NCBI GenBank assembly: GCA_015229045.1
Contig: JADGCJ010000003.1
Span: forward strand, 43,160-107,159
Reading direction: 5' to 3'
DNA from: Magnetococcales bacterium
GTDB taxonomy: Bacteria; Pseudomonadota; Magnetococcia; Magnetococcales; DC0425bin3
DNA length: 64,000 nt
Shown: one piece after another, positions 45,262-54,616 of the stretch
Layout of the letters: each line of letters starts with the position of its first letter
Numbering within the stretch: the first letter of the stretch is position 1
Notes under the pieces: model-generated
Seen by the model: only the letters and a program-made list of their open reading frames with translations
Told to the model about the DNA's origin: nothing
Database searches by the model: none
Made by a program: the position numbers and the translations under genes

Positions 45262-45417
45262 CTACTTGATCTTCCCCTCTTTGTGAAGGGTATGTTTGCG
45301 ACAAAACGGACAATACTTCCGCAGGGCCAGCTTCTCGGGTTTGGTGCGCTTGTTTTTGTCCGTCGTGTAGTTGCGGCGTTTGCACTCTTCGCAACTCAGG
45401 CTGATCAGGTCACGCAT
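45262..45417 (-). CDS. rpmG: 50S ribosomal protein L33, zinc-binding form
   Basis: 51 residues starting [20 protein letters not shown]. Two pairs, C9-x2-C12 and C36-x2-C39 (YCPFCRKHT), make the zinc ribbon of the C+ form. The ATG is at 45417 and the TAG stop at 45262-45264. It lies between tuf and tRNA-Trp. Confidence 0.94.
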   Translation of the reverse strand: MRDLISLSCEECKRRNYTTDKNKRTKPEKLALRKYCPFCRKHTLHKEGKIK

Positions 45418-45537
45418 ACAAAATTCCTCCGGGACTCTGTCCCTTCCGTCCCGTTACCCTCGTAGGGGGTTGCAAAGACGAAACCAGCGGGATCTTTCCA
45501 AGACCCCGCCGGTCTGGCCTGACATAAACATCGGCAC

Positions 45538-46728
<1,191 letters not shown>

Positions 46729-46795
46729 GCCAATTTCTCCCAGCTAAGTAAGGCGGTGATATGTTCTCAGGTGGCCAGTTCCGCGAAGTTGATGA

Positions 46796-46870
<75 letters not shown>

Positions 46871-46926
46871 ACACAGGGCACCCGTCGTGCCGAGAGGGAC
46901 TGCCAGACAGGACACAACCTCCAAGC

Positions 46927-47000
46927 TGGAGCGGGTGGGGGGAATCGAACCCCCGTGATCAGCTTGGAAGGCTGACGTTCTACCATTGAACTACACCCGC
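46927..47000 (-). tRNA. tRNA-Gly (TCC)
   Basis: 74-base minus-strand cloverleaf: acceptor GCGGGTG/CACCCGC, anticodon stem TCAGC/GCTGA with loop CTTCCAA (anticodon TCC), T-arm GGTTCGATTCC and an encoded CCA. Confidence 0.97.
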
Positions 47001-47057
47001 CTCTTCAGATTCCCCTTCTCCCTCCGCTGGCACCGTTCTCTGCGATCACGCACACGG

Positions 47058-47142
<85 letters not shown>

Positions 47143-47158
47143 AAGAATAGCCCGGAAG

Positions 47159-47186
47159 AGATAACAGAACGTCACGCCCCGGTCAA
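47159..47186 (-). promoter_or_regulatory. sigma-70 promoter of the tRNA-Tyr/Gly/Thr-tuf unit
   Basis: On the minus strand -35 TTGACC (47186-47181) and -10 TTATCT (47164-47159) are 16 bases apart, about 17 bases before the tRNA-Tyr 5' end. Confidence 0.65.
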
Positions 47187-47295
47187 GGGGACATAATTCC
47201 TTCCCTCCCGGAAGAGGCACCAAAACCCCCGGCAGCCACGACAAATCTTAATGCCAATATCCTGTTCCAACTGCGTTTATCAATCCAAGAAACCT

Positions 47296-47862
47296 TCAAT
47301 CCACACCCTCTTTTTTTGCAATCCCTTCCAAAATCGTCACAACACCCCAGGCCTCTGTCTGACCAGGATTGCGATAAGAGTGGGCAACATTGCCACGAAA
47401 CCGAGCGCTATCCCCCGTTTTCAGACGGGCCGTCTCCCCCGCCACATCCAGAACAAATTCGCCGCGTAAAACGTACAGATACTCCTCGCTGCCCGGCGCA
47501 TGAGGCTTTCCATCATAAACAGATTCAGGCTGCAAGTGAAAGGATTGTTGAAAAAAATGAAAAACGTTGGGGGGAGAGACATTCTCGGCCCGATACACCC
47601 CATCGCCCGAAGTCACCCGTCGCATCTCCTCGCGCCGATACACCTGGATCCGATCCTTCGCCGCTTCCACCAGATCATCGATCGCCATACCCAGAGCCGT
47701 GGCAATCCTGAAGACTACCGCCAACGAGGGGTTGCCATCATCACGCTCAGCCGTCGCCAGTGTCGCCCTGGGAATACCAGCCAGATCGGCCAGTTGCTGT
47801 TGCGTCCATTTCTTCTTGGTTCGCACGGCCCGAATGCGTGTTCCCACCAGATTGGTCACCAT
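47296..47862 (-). CDS. XRE-family regulator with C-terminal cupin domain
   Basis: 188 residues from the ATG at 47862 (AGGGGC upstream). The helix-turn-helix (about 4-60) contains RIRAVRTKKKWTQQQLADLA and IPRATLATAERD. The cupin (about 105-175) has the SEEYLYVLRGEFVLDVAGE strand pair and ARFRGNVAHSYRNPG. The layout matches small-molecule-sensing regulators such as PuuR/SutR types; the ligand is unknown. It is divergent from the peroxiredoxin gene and may control it or itself through the 47863-48154 spacer. Confidence 0.88.
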   Translation of the reverse strand: MVTNLVGTRIRAVRTKKKWTQQQLADLAGIPRATLATAERDDGNPSLAVVFRIATALGMAIDDLVEAAKDRIQVYRREEMRRVTSGDGVYRAENVSPPNVFHFFQQSFHLQPESVYDGKPHAPGSEEYLYVLRGEFVLDVAGETARLKTGDSARFRGNVAHSYRNPGQTEAWGVVTILEGIAKKEGVD

Positions 47863-48052
47863 GTCCAGGCCCCTCATAGACAAAAACAATCAACCATTCA
47901 TCTTGACAGAATTCCAACATTTTTGACGGTATACCATTTTTTTCTCTTGACGTACAGAGTCAATCGCGCCAGAATCACCAACCATGGCTGGAATGAGAAG
48001 TTCGATGCTTCACTCCAGCTCCCGACGCCGTACGATTGATTATGCCTGGACT

Positions 48053-48105
48053 CTGTGCCGCACAGGATTGCCCATGGGGGCAAGTCATGCACGCCACACG
48101 GTGCA
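48053..48105 (+). other. three consecutive hairpins in the peroxiredoxin 5' region
   Basis: CTGTG-CCG-CACAG (48053-48065), TTGCCC-ATGG-GGGCAA (48068-48083) and TGCAC-N8-GTGCA (48088-48105) follow one another about 50 bases before the peroxiredoxin ATG. The run looks like a structured untranslated leader. I do not recognise a known riboswitch. Confidence 0.45.
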
Positions 48106-48154
48106 GGCGCAAAGATCATACTCACAACCAAAAAATGATTAAGGAGAGCTTCCC

Positions 48155-48751
48155 ATGAGTGTTTTGGTGACCAAGCAGGCCCCGGATTTCAAAGCGACCG
48201 CCGTGATGCCCGACAACAGCTTCAAGGAGATCTCTCTATCGGATTACAAGGGGAAATATGTCGTCCTGTACTTCTATCCCCTTGATTTCACCTTTGTCTG
48301 CCCTTCCGAAATCATCGCCTTCGACCATCGTTTGAGCGAATTCAAAAAGCGCAACGTCGAAGTCCTGGGCGTCTCCATCGACTCCCATTTCGTCCATCTC
48401 GCCTGGAAAAACACCGAAATCAACAAAGGTGGTATCGGCAATGTCCAGTATCCTCTGGTGGCCGATATCAACAAGGCCATCACCAAAGCCTACGATCTGG
48501 AGTTCGGTCCTGGTATCGCCCTGCGCGGATCCTTCCTGATCGACAAGAGCGGCGTCGTGCGGCATCAGGTGGTCAATGATCTGCCCCTGGGCCGCAACAT
48601 TGACGAAATGCTGCGCATGGTCGACTCCCTGCAATTCCATGAAGAGCATGGCGAAGTGTGCCCGGCCGGTTGGCAAAAAGGCAAACCTGGCATGAAAGGC
48701 TCCACCGCCGGAGTCGCCGAGTACCTCGCCCAGAATGCCAGCAAGCTGTAA
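48155..48751 (+). CDS. 2-Cys peroxiredoxin (AhpC/Prx1 type)
   Basis: 198-residue cytoplasmic thiol peroxidase reducing H2O2 and organic peroxides. The peroxidatic Cys49 is in DFTFVCPSE and the resolving Cys169 in [11 protein letters not shown], the typical 2-Cys pattern. The GG(I/L)G-like [15 protein letters not shown] and a C-terminal tail of the sensitive type are present. AAGGAG lies 8 bases before the ATG. No ahpF is adjacent, so thioredoxin is a likely reductant. sodB follows 65 bases downstream. Confidence 0.93.
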   Translation: MSVLVTKQAPDFKATAVMPDNSFKEISLSDYKGKYVVLYFYPLDFTFVCPSEIIAFDHRLSEFKKRNVEVLGVSIDSHFVHLAWKNTEINKGGIGNVQYPLVADINKAITKAYDLEFGPGIALRGSFLIDKSGVVRHQVVNDLPLGRNIDEMLRMVDSLQFHEEHGEVCPAGWQKGKPGMKGSTAGVAEYLAQNASKL

Positions 48752-48816
48752 ATCAGCCCCTGCCCCGTTCCCCATCACGGAACAAGCCGAACACACAAGA
48801 AAGAAGGAACGACCCC

Positions 48817-49395
48817 ATGTCGATCACCCTGCCGCCTCTTCCCTATGATATCAATGCCCTGGCGCCGCACATCTCCAAAGAGACCCTGGAGTTTCACCAT
48901 GGCAAACATCATCAGACCTATGTCACCAATCTGAACAATCTGCTGCCGGGGACAGAGTTTGCCAATAAATCCCTGGAAGAGATCGTCATGACCTCTTCCG
49001 GTGGCATGTTCAACAATGCCGCCCAGATTTGGAATCACACCTTCTACTGGAATTGCCTCTCTCCCAAGGGTGGCGGTGAACCCAAAGGCGAGCTGGCCAA
49101 GGCCATCAACGCCAAGTGGGGTTCTTTTGCCGCCTTCAAGGAGGCCTTCAGCAAGTGCGCCGTCACCACCTTCGGTTCCGGTTGGGCCTGGCTGGTGAAA
49201 AATCCCGACGGTTCGCTCGATCTTCTCAGTACCAGCAATGCCGCCACCCCGATGACGCAAAACAAAAAGGCGCTCCTCACCTGCGATGTCTGGGAACACG
49301 CCTACTACATCGATTATCGCAACGCACGTCCCAAGTACGTGGAGATGTTCTGGAATCTGGTCAATTGGGACTTTGTGGCCGCTCAGTTTGCCTGA
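48817..49395 (+). CDS. sodB: iron superoxide dismutase
   Basis: 192 residues, converting superoxide to H2O2 and O2. Metal ligands fit His27, His74, Asp157 and His161, seen in [20 protein letters not shown] and [30 protein letters not shown] and TTFGSGWAW are the Fe-type signature. The ATG at 48817 has AAGAAGGAA upstream; a longer frame from 48658 overlaps the peroxiredoxin gene. A strong terminator follows. Pairing with peroxiredoxin makes a superoxide-to-water pathway. Confidence 0.95.
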   Translation: MSITLPPLPYDINALAPHISKETLEFHHGKHHQTYVTNLNNLLPGTEFANKSLEEIVMTSSGGMFNNAAQIWNHTFYWNCLSPKGGGEPKGELAKAINAKWGSFAAFKEAFSKCAVTTFGSGWAWLVKNPDGSLDLLSTSNAATPMTQNKKALLTCDVWEHAYYIDYRNARPKYVEMFWNLVNWDFVAAQFA

Positions 49396-49415
49396 TTGAC
49401 GTCTCCTCCTTCACG

Positions 49416-49460
49416 GCCCTGCCCGACACCCCTCCGGGGAGAAGGGCGGGGCTGTTTTTT
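49416..49460 (+). terminator. Rho-independent terminator after sodB
   Basis: GCCCTGCCC (49416-49424) pairs with GGGCGGGGC (49444-49452), with one wobble, around an inner CCCC-TCC-GGGG. TGTTTTTT follows. Confidence 0.9.
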
Positions 49461-49502
49461 GCCCCCCACCCTCCGCTTTTCTCCATGACTCCCTGTTTTT
49501 CT

Positions 49503-49994
49503 TCATTGAACGGGCACCAGTTGGGCGTCGATAGCCAGACAGGCCAGTTGAACACTCCGGGGAATTTTGGCGTGTCCTGTAACGTAGTTATTGATCGTCT
49601 TGGGTGTCATGCCCAAATGTTTGGCGGCTAATGTCTGGGTCAACCCATGTTTCGCCAGCCAGGCGCGAAACTGGTCTCCTGTCATCGTCGTGGAGCGCAG
49701 AGCCAGTTGATCGACGGCCAGGATGTAGAGTTGATCCCATCCCATGCTGATGTCGCCGGGCCAACCCAAAGACCAACCATCGTCAATGATGGCGCACTTG
49801 GCAAAAAAAACCGGATCAAGGAGAGACCGCACACCTCGCGTGGATTTGACCCACCCATCCAGCGAAACAACACCACGCTCACCACGATCCCAGGCCAACG
49901 CCAGAGAGTGCGAACCCTCCAGTGCCTTGGCATAAACAAGCCGCATGGGGAAGTCGTGAAGAGCGACATGACGTGCGCAATCATCGTCATCCAT
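49503..49994 (-). CDS. DUF2442 domain protein with C-terminal HTH
   Basis: 163 residues from the ATG at 49994. The N-terminal part (about 10-85) has the DUF2442 pattern (RGVVSLDGWVKSTRG and a DPVFFAKCAIIDDGWSLGWP region). The C-terminal part is an XRE-like helix-turn-helix: WLAKHGLTQTLAAKHLGMTP followed by KTINNYVTG. The start overlaps the DUF4160 gene by 8 bases, so the two are coupled. Such pairs resemble toxin-antitoxin modules, with the HTH protein as the likely antitoxin and autoregulator; this is an inference. Confidence 0.75.
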   Translation of the reverse strand: MDDDDCARHVALHDFPMRLVYAKALEGSHSLALAWDRGERGVVSLDGWVKSTRGVRSLLDPVFFAKCAIIDDGWSLGWPGDISMGWDQLYILAVDQLALRSTTMTGDQFRAWLAKHGLTQTLAAKHLGMTPKTINNYVTGHAKIPRSVQLACLAIDAQLVPVQ

Positions 49995-50208
49995 GAATTT
50001 TCTCCCACTCGGAAAGAAGAACACCCCTGTTGGCCGCTATCCATGCAAGGGCTTCGGCAGCCTCCTCAATCCCAACACCCACCACCTTCATCGTGGCGAG
50101 AAGAACCATCAGCGAAACCGACCCACCCACGACATGAACATGGGGCGGATTGTGATCACCACTAAAAATCTTGACATTCTGACGCCCCACCCTCTTGACG
50201 GTGGTCAT
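49987..50208 (-). CDS. DUF4160 domain protein
   Basis: 73 residues with the family motif GDHNPPHVHV near residues 17-26, then a helical segment and GVLLSEWEKIHG. DUF4160 proteins are small and often adjacent to DUF2442 proteins, as here. Function is unproven; a toxin-like role is one possibility. A nested palindrome (50235-50296) lies just upstream. Confidence 0.75.
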   Translation of the reverse strand: MTTVKRVGRQNVKIFSGDHNPPHVHVVGGSVSLMVLLATMKVVGVGIEEAAEALAWIAANRGVLLSEWEKIHG

Positions 50209-50234
50209 GGACTCTCTCCCTGTATTTTGCGGCA

Positions 50235-50296
50235 GGACAGAGAATATTTATCCCTTCATGTCAGGATAAGAAAGAAAATAATTCCACTCTCTGTCC
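50235..50296. promoter_or_regulatory. nested inverted repeat upstream of the DUF4160/DUF2442 pair
   Basis: GGACAGAGA (50235-50243) and TCTCTGTCC (50288-50296) form 9-bp arms. Inside them TTATCC (50248-50253) and GGATAA (50264-50269) form a smaller hairpin. It fills the 93-base spacer between the comM stop and DUF4160. It may be an operator for the HTH protein or the end signal of comM. Confidence 0.45.
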
Positions 50297-50301
50297 GAGT
50301 T

Positions 50302-51840
50302 TCACACCCCGGTCGGATTCAGGGTACTCTCCAATCGATACTGGATGGCCTCGCTCAGGTGTCCGGCGTCGATGCGCTCGGCCTGCTCCAGGTCGGCGAT
50401 GGTCCGGGCGACACGCAGGATGCGATGAAACCCCCGGGCCGAGAAACCCAAACGCTTCGCGGCATGGTGAAGCAAACTGGCTCCATCGCCATCCAGGGCG
50501 GCATGCCGTTCCAGGTCCAGCCCCTGCAAGTTGGCGTTGAGCAGTCCGGGACCGTTGCGCCGATGTTGTCGTGCGCGGGCAGCGATGACACGTTGCCGCA
50601 CCACCGCCGAGGTCTCCCCGCCAGGCAGATGGATGAGCTTGTCAAAGGGGACCGGCGGCACCTGAATATGAAGGTCGATGCGATCGAGCAGAGGTCCGGA
50701 GAGACGTGAGCGATAACGCGCCACCTGACTCGCCGAACAGCGACACTCATGGTGCGGATCCCCCAAATGGCCACAGGGACAAGGATTGAAAGCGGCGATC
50801 AATTGAAACACGGCAGGAAAATTGGCACTGCGCTGGGCACGCGAAATGGTCACCATGCCCGCCTCCAGGGGTTCGCGCAAAACCTCCAGGGTGGTGCGGC
50901 CAAACTCGGTGAGTTCATCGAGGAACAACACCCCGTTGTGCGAGAGACTCACCTCTCCCGGACGCGGTGAACTCCCCCCGCCGATCAGCGCAATGGCCGA
51001 CGCCGTATGGTGCGGGGCACGAAAAGGCCGGGTTCCCACCAGAGGAGATCCCTGCGTCAGACGCCCGGCCACCGACCAGATGGCCGTCACCTCCAACGCC
51101 TCATCCAGGGTCAAGGGGGGCAACAGCCCGGCGATACATCGCGCCAGCAGGGTCTTGCCCGATCCCGGCGGACCGCTCATCACCAGATTGTGCCCACCGA
51201 TGGCCGCCACCTCCAGGGCACGTTTGGCAACCTCCTGCCCCTTGACCTCGGCGATCTCCCGCGTTCCCGGGTCGGTACGGCCCAGCCATTGCTGCCACTC
51301 GGTGGCTGGTTGCGGCTCAAGTGGCGGATCCCCGCGCAGATGCCACGCCAACTGTAAAAGAGTCGCCACCGCAATGACCCGTATCCCGGGAACCAGGGCC
51401 GCCTCGGCCCCATTCCCCTCGGGCACGACCACCTCCTGGATCCCCTCCTGCCGGGCATACAAAGCGGCCGGCAAAGAACCCGGTACTGGGTTCAGTCGCC
51501 CATCCAGGGAGAGTTCCCCCAGAAAGATATGGCCTTCCGTACTCCCGGCGGGGATGGCACCCATGGCCGCCAGCAATCCCACAGCCATGGGCAGATCATA
51601 ACCGCTCCCCTCCTTGGGCAGATCGGCCGGGGCCAGATTGATGGTGATACGTGCCGCCGGCAACTTGAAGCCGGAGTTGCTCAAGGCGGCCCGCACCCGA
51701 TCCTTGGCCTCCCGCACCGCGCCATCCGGCAGGCCCACCATGTTCAGGGTGGGCACACTCCCCCGACTCAGGTCCACTTCCACTTCCACCCGGCGAGCGG
51801 TGATGCCTTCCAGGGCGATGGTTCCCACACGTGCCAGCAT
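50302..51840 (-). CDS. comM: ComM/YifB family Mg-chelatase-like AAA+ helicase
   Basis: 512 residues from the ATG at 51840. The N-terminal Lon-like domain starts MLARVGTIALEGITARRVEV and has ITINLAPADLPKEGSGYDLP. The AAA+ core has Walker A GPPGSGKTLLAR and LSHNGVLFLDELTEF (Walker B). A C2HC-like insert CGHLGDPHHECRCS precedes RYRSRLSGPLLDRIDLHI. ComM promotes branch migration during integration of DNA in natural transformation. The gene follows the GT39-like gene within 17 bases. Confidence 0.95.
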   Translation of the reverse strand: MLARVGTIALEGITARRVEVEVDLSRGSVPTLNMVGLPDGAVREAKDRVRAALSNSGFKLPAARITINLAPADLPKEGSGYDLPMAVGLLAAMGAIPAGSTEGHIFLGELSLDGRLNPVPGSLPAALYARQEGIQEVVVPEGNGAEAALVPGIRVIAVATLLQLAWHLRGDPPLEPQPATEWQQWLGRTDPGTREIAEVKGQEVAKRALEVAAIGGHNLVMSGPPGSGKTLLARCIAGLLPPLTLDEALEVTAIWSVAGRLTQGSPLVGTRPFRAPHHTASAIALIGGGSSPRPGEVSLSHNGVLFLDELTEFGRTTLEVLREPLEAGMVTISRAQRSANFPAVFQLIAAFNPCPCGHLGDPHHECRCSASQVARYRSRLSGPLLDRIDLHIQVPPVPFDKLIHLPGGETSAVVRQRVIAARARQHRRNGPGLLNANLQGLDLERHAALDGDGASLLHHAAKRLGFSARGFHRILRVARTIADLEQAERIDAGHLSEAIQYRLESTLNPTGV

Positions 51841-51857
51841 CTTCAGTCTCGACCCCG

Positions 51858-53306
51858 TCAATCTGTCTTGGGTTCCAGCGTCACAGGGTGCGGCGATCCA
51901 CGCTCGGTTGCCAGGGTCGCGGGCGCTGCAACAACCTCGCTCTCTGCGGCCAAAACCGGCAACGCAACAACCTCGCTCTCTGCGGCCAAAACCGCCGCCA
52001 CGACCACGCTCCCCGTTGCAGGAATCGCTGGCGGTGCAACGGCAATCCCGGCTGCGGCAGAGGTCGGTTCAGGCACGACCATCGAGGCATAACCATCCTT
52101 ACGCCCCCGGAAAAACAGCCAAAGGGTGTGGAAAGCCAAAAGAGCCATCGCCGACACGATGGGCAGGCGAGAGTGTCCCGTGGCATAAGGCAGGGACGCC
52201 ACCGTCACGAAAATAATAAACAAGGCCAGAAACAAGCCTATGTCACGATCCTGACGATCTATCCGGCGCCAGGTGAGCAGCGTACCCGCCAAGGCCAGAA
52301 CCGGCATGAACGCATTGACCACCTTGGAGAAAATCTCCATCAGCGGAATTGACCAATACCCATGGTCGAGCAGAAAACGGACAAAGGCCATCCACTCCTG
52401 CCACGACCGGGCATCGGCAGCATGTTGACGCAGATGATCGTTAAAATGTTCCAGCTCCCCGGAGGTGAAGAACAGGGAGAAAAAGTCCGACGGAAAGGCC
52501 AGATAATGGGCCGGAAACATGTTCAGCGTCTCCCAAAACGACGCATCGCCGCTCACCTGCACAAAGCTGTACGAGCCACCAGCCATGGCATTGCGCAGGC
52601 TCCACAGGCCGATGGTGGCAAAGTGGAGAGCCATGATCACACCGACGTATGCTGCCACACGTCGCCAACGGGTGCGTTGCCACAAATGGACCACCAAAGT
52701 CACGCACAGCGCAACCCAGAGATACTTGCCGACAGGGTGGGCGAGTTCCTGCAAACAGATCAGGAGCGCAGCCACCATCACCCGTGCCATGGTGACACCC
52801 TTTTGCAACATCCAGATCCCATGCAACAACAACCAGGCGATCAACACATGAAACACCGCATCCGCCATCACGGCGTTGACGGCATGCAGAAAAATGGGAT
52901 CCACAACAAGAAAAAGGGCAATGAACACTCCACCCCAAGGATGCAGACGTCGCCCAAGAAAAAAGGTCAGGACCACAGCCAAGGCAAAGCAGGCATTGTT
53001 CATGACCAAGGCCCAGCGACTTTCCGGACCAAAAACATGAAACACCAGCGCAGTCAACGCCGGAAACAGAGGGACATGCAAGGTGTCGGGCACGATGACC
53101 CCCGAGGCATCGACCGTCTCGCCCATGACGCCATGCTCATGAAGATTCCAGGAGAGCTTCATGAGAAGAGGGTCGGTCGTGAAGCCAACGTCCGGGGCAA
53201 TCTGCATGACCCGTTGAAAGACGACGATCTGATAAAAAAAACCCAGGACCATCACGATCATAAAAACCCAATCCGCCGTGTGACGTCCCAGGGGCCTGCC
53301 TGTCAT
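51858..53306 (-). CDS. multi-pass membrane protein, GT39/ArnT-like glycosyltransferase
   Basis: 482 residues with about ten hydrophobic segments. The layout (an N-terminal segment, then a loop with DVGFTTDPLLMKLSWNL and VPDTLHVPLFPALTALVF) recalls GT-C glycosyltransferases that use polyprenyl-phosphate sugars. The substrate cannot be read. AGGAGG lies 8 bases before the ATG at 53306. The C-terminal 75 residues are an Ala/Val/Pro-rich cytoplasmic tail that includes a duplicated 12-residue unit (VLAAESEVVA). No other surface-polysaccharide gene is adjacent. Confidence 0.65.
   Translation of the reverse strand: MTGRPLGRHTADWVFMIVMVLGFFYQIVVFQRVMQIAPDVGFTTDPLLMKLSWNLHEHGVMGETVDASGVIVPDTLHVPLFPALTALVFHVFGPESRWALVMNNACFALAVVLTFFLGRRLHPWGGVFIALFLVVDPIFLHAVNAVMADAVFHVLIAWLLLHGIWMLQKGVTMARVMVAALLICLQELAHPVGKYLWVALCVTLVVHLWQRTRWRRVAAYVGVIMALHFATIGLWSLRNAMAGGSYSFVQVSGDASFWETLNMFPAHYLAFPSDFFSLFFTSGELEHFNDHLRQHAADARSWQEWMAFVRFLLDHGYWSIPLMEIFSKVVNAFMPVLALAGTLLTWRRIDRQDRDIGLFLALFIIFVTVASLPYATGHSRLPIVSAMALLAFHTLWLFFRGRKDGYASMVVPEPTSAAAGIAVAPPAIPATGSVVVAAVLAAESEVVALPVLAAESEVVAAPATLATERGSPHPVTLEPKTD
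51928..51994. repeat. 36-bp tandem duplication in the GT39-like gene tail
   Basis: A 31-base identical block occurs at 51928-51958 and again at 51964-51994, a period of 36 bases or 12 codons. It encodes VLAAESEVVA twice in the hydrophobic/acidic C-terminal tail. Identity at the DNA level indicates a recent duplication. Confidence 0.9.
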
Positions 53307-53428
53307 CACCAACACCCTCCTGAATCAATAATGCCTCCAAGGCATCAACCTGTTGGGTACATTCAGGTTGACCTGGGAGACAACCCCCACCCCACACCTT
53401 TGCCAACCACTTCGGGGCCAGCCCCTGC

Positions 53429-53509
53429 GGATGGAGGAAACCTCCCCCCACCCTCCAATCGGCGGTCGATTGCCACGACACCGGATCATCCTCGCTCTGG
53501 ACGATCCGG
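53429..53509. repeat. two-hairpin palindromic element, copy B, plus a third hairpin
   Basis: GGATGGAGGAAACCTCC (53429-53445) with the following CCCCACCCTCC resembles the first hairpin of copy A, and AATCG-GCGGT-CGATT (53457-53471) is the counterpart of its second. A third hairpin, CCGGATC-A-TCC / GGA-C-GATCCGG, spans 53481-53509. The whole spacer 53307-53668 (362 bases) otherwise shows no credible gene; short open frames lack ribosome sites and family motifs. Confidence 0.5.
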
Positions 53510-53668
53510 GGCCATGGCTGCAAATTTTGAATCTTACCTGTGGGTTATGCCAGGAATAATCATCACGCACCCCATTTGGCGATGCGCAATCGGGCGCAGG
53601 GTCGGGGAATCAGAGGGCAGAATGCCACTTTCCCATGAGCAACAAGAGGGGACAATCGGTTCGACGAA

Positions 53669-54343
53669 TCAACTCAAGGCTTGCATTTGCCGCGCCAGGG
53701 TATCCCCCTCATCACCGAGGTGCATCTCCCCCATGGCGTACAGCATTTGCTCTTCCTTGATGTTGTGTTGTTGCATCACCATCAGGAGCGTGGTGCAGGC
53801 GCGTGCGACACCACTGACCTCACCCCCCTCCAGGGATTGCCGCATCTGTTTCAGGATGCCGCGCATTTGATCGTGTTCCATGCGCATGACCATGGTCGGT
53901 CCTCGCGTCATGCCGGTACGCGCTTCGAAGGCCGGGAAAAACACCTTCTCCTCCATGTCGAAGTGGCGCTGCATTCCCTTCTCAAACTGGCGAAAGTGGA
54001 GGCTGGTAGCCTCTTTGTCACCGGCGGTGGCCTTTTGTTCGAGGACAACAAACACGCTGTCGCAACGCCGATGATCAGCGGTCATGAATTCGCCAATCTG
54101 CCTCTTCTGCAAGGGTTTGGCCAATTTTTTGACCCAAATGCTCACCACGCCAGACACCTCATCCAGGGGTGCCCAGTCAAACTTCCCCCAATGTTTCTCC
54201 TGCATGCCGTGCAACAAAACCTCGGCATCTCCGGCAAGCACGATGTCAAACTCCGCACCCGGGGAGACCTCCTCGAAGTGCTTCTGCAAACGCGCCAAGC
54301 CATCTTTTGCATCGAGTCCCTGCAAATTCAACGTATCGCTCAT
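53669..54343 (-). CDS. DUF2249 - hemerythrin (HHE) fusion protein
   Basis: 224 residues from the ATG at 54343. The N-terminal DUF2249-like module (about 1-75) has LNLQGLDAKDGLARLQKHFE and VLLHGMQEKHWGKFDW. The C-terminal hemerythrin-type four-helix bundle has the diiron histidine/glutamate pattern TADHRRCD, QRHFDMEEKVFFPAFE, RMEHDQMRGIL and QQHNIKEEQMLY. Such proteins bind O2 or NO, or repair FeS clusters after nitrosative stress (compare RIC/YtfE). It is divergent from a heme-copper-like membrane protein, with a perfect FNR/DNR box between them. Confidence 0.88.
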   Translation of the reverse strand: MSDTLNLQGLDAKDGLARLQKHFEEVSPGAEFDIVLAGDAEVLLHGMQEKHWGKFDWAPLDEVSGVVSIWVKKLAKPLQKRQIGEFMTADHRRCDSVFVVLEQKATAGDKEATSLHFRQFEKGMQRHFDMEEKVFFPAFEARTGMTRGPTMVMRMEHDQMRGILKQMRQSLEGGEVSGVARACTTLLMVMQQHNIKEEQMLYAMGEMHLGDEGDTLARQMQALS

Positions 54344-54465
54344 AAAACACCGTCCTCTGCCATTGGGCTGAAAAATCGTTGTTGGGCCTGTCGTTTTGTC
54401 TGCATGATCCGCCACAGCGTCGCGACAACGCCGGACGAGGGTCGCGCAGGTGAAGAAACCATGCC

Positions 54466-54479
54466 TTGACGCAGGTCAA
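54466..54479. promoter_or_regulatory. FNR/DNR-type operator between the hemerythrin and oxidase-like genes
   Basis: TTGACGCAGGTCAA is a perfect TTGAC-N4-GTCAA dyad with the same half sites as the nirS box at 294-307. It lies 123 bases before the hemerythrin start and 137 before the membrane protein start, so it could serve both directions. I do not see a strong -10 box at the expected distance on either side. Confidence 0.7.
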
Positions 54480-54616
54480 AGAGTAGCCGATCCTTCGCTG
54501 CCAGCATGGTGGTGGCGCTCTTCCAGGTCGGGATCTTGTCACCAACGACCAGGTGATATCCAGGGCTGTCAGCACAATTTTCTTCGACCCGTACCAACTC
54601 AGCCGAGGGTCATCCC

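Noticed and set aside
47947..47963. TTGAC and GTCAA half sites upstream of the peroxiredoxin gene
   Set aside because: The half sites are separated by 7 bases instead of 4, so the site does not fit FNR/DNR geometry.
53353..53559. 68-codon + strand frame in the spacer upstream of the GT39-like gene
   Set aside because: It crosses several hairpins, has no ribosome site and resembles no family.
54340..54597. 85-codon minus-strand frame in the hemerythrin/oxidase-like spacer
   Set aside because: It covers the FNR/DNR box and the hemerythrin promoter region, overlaps the next start and has no recognisable motif.
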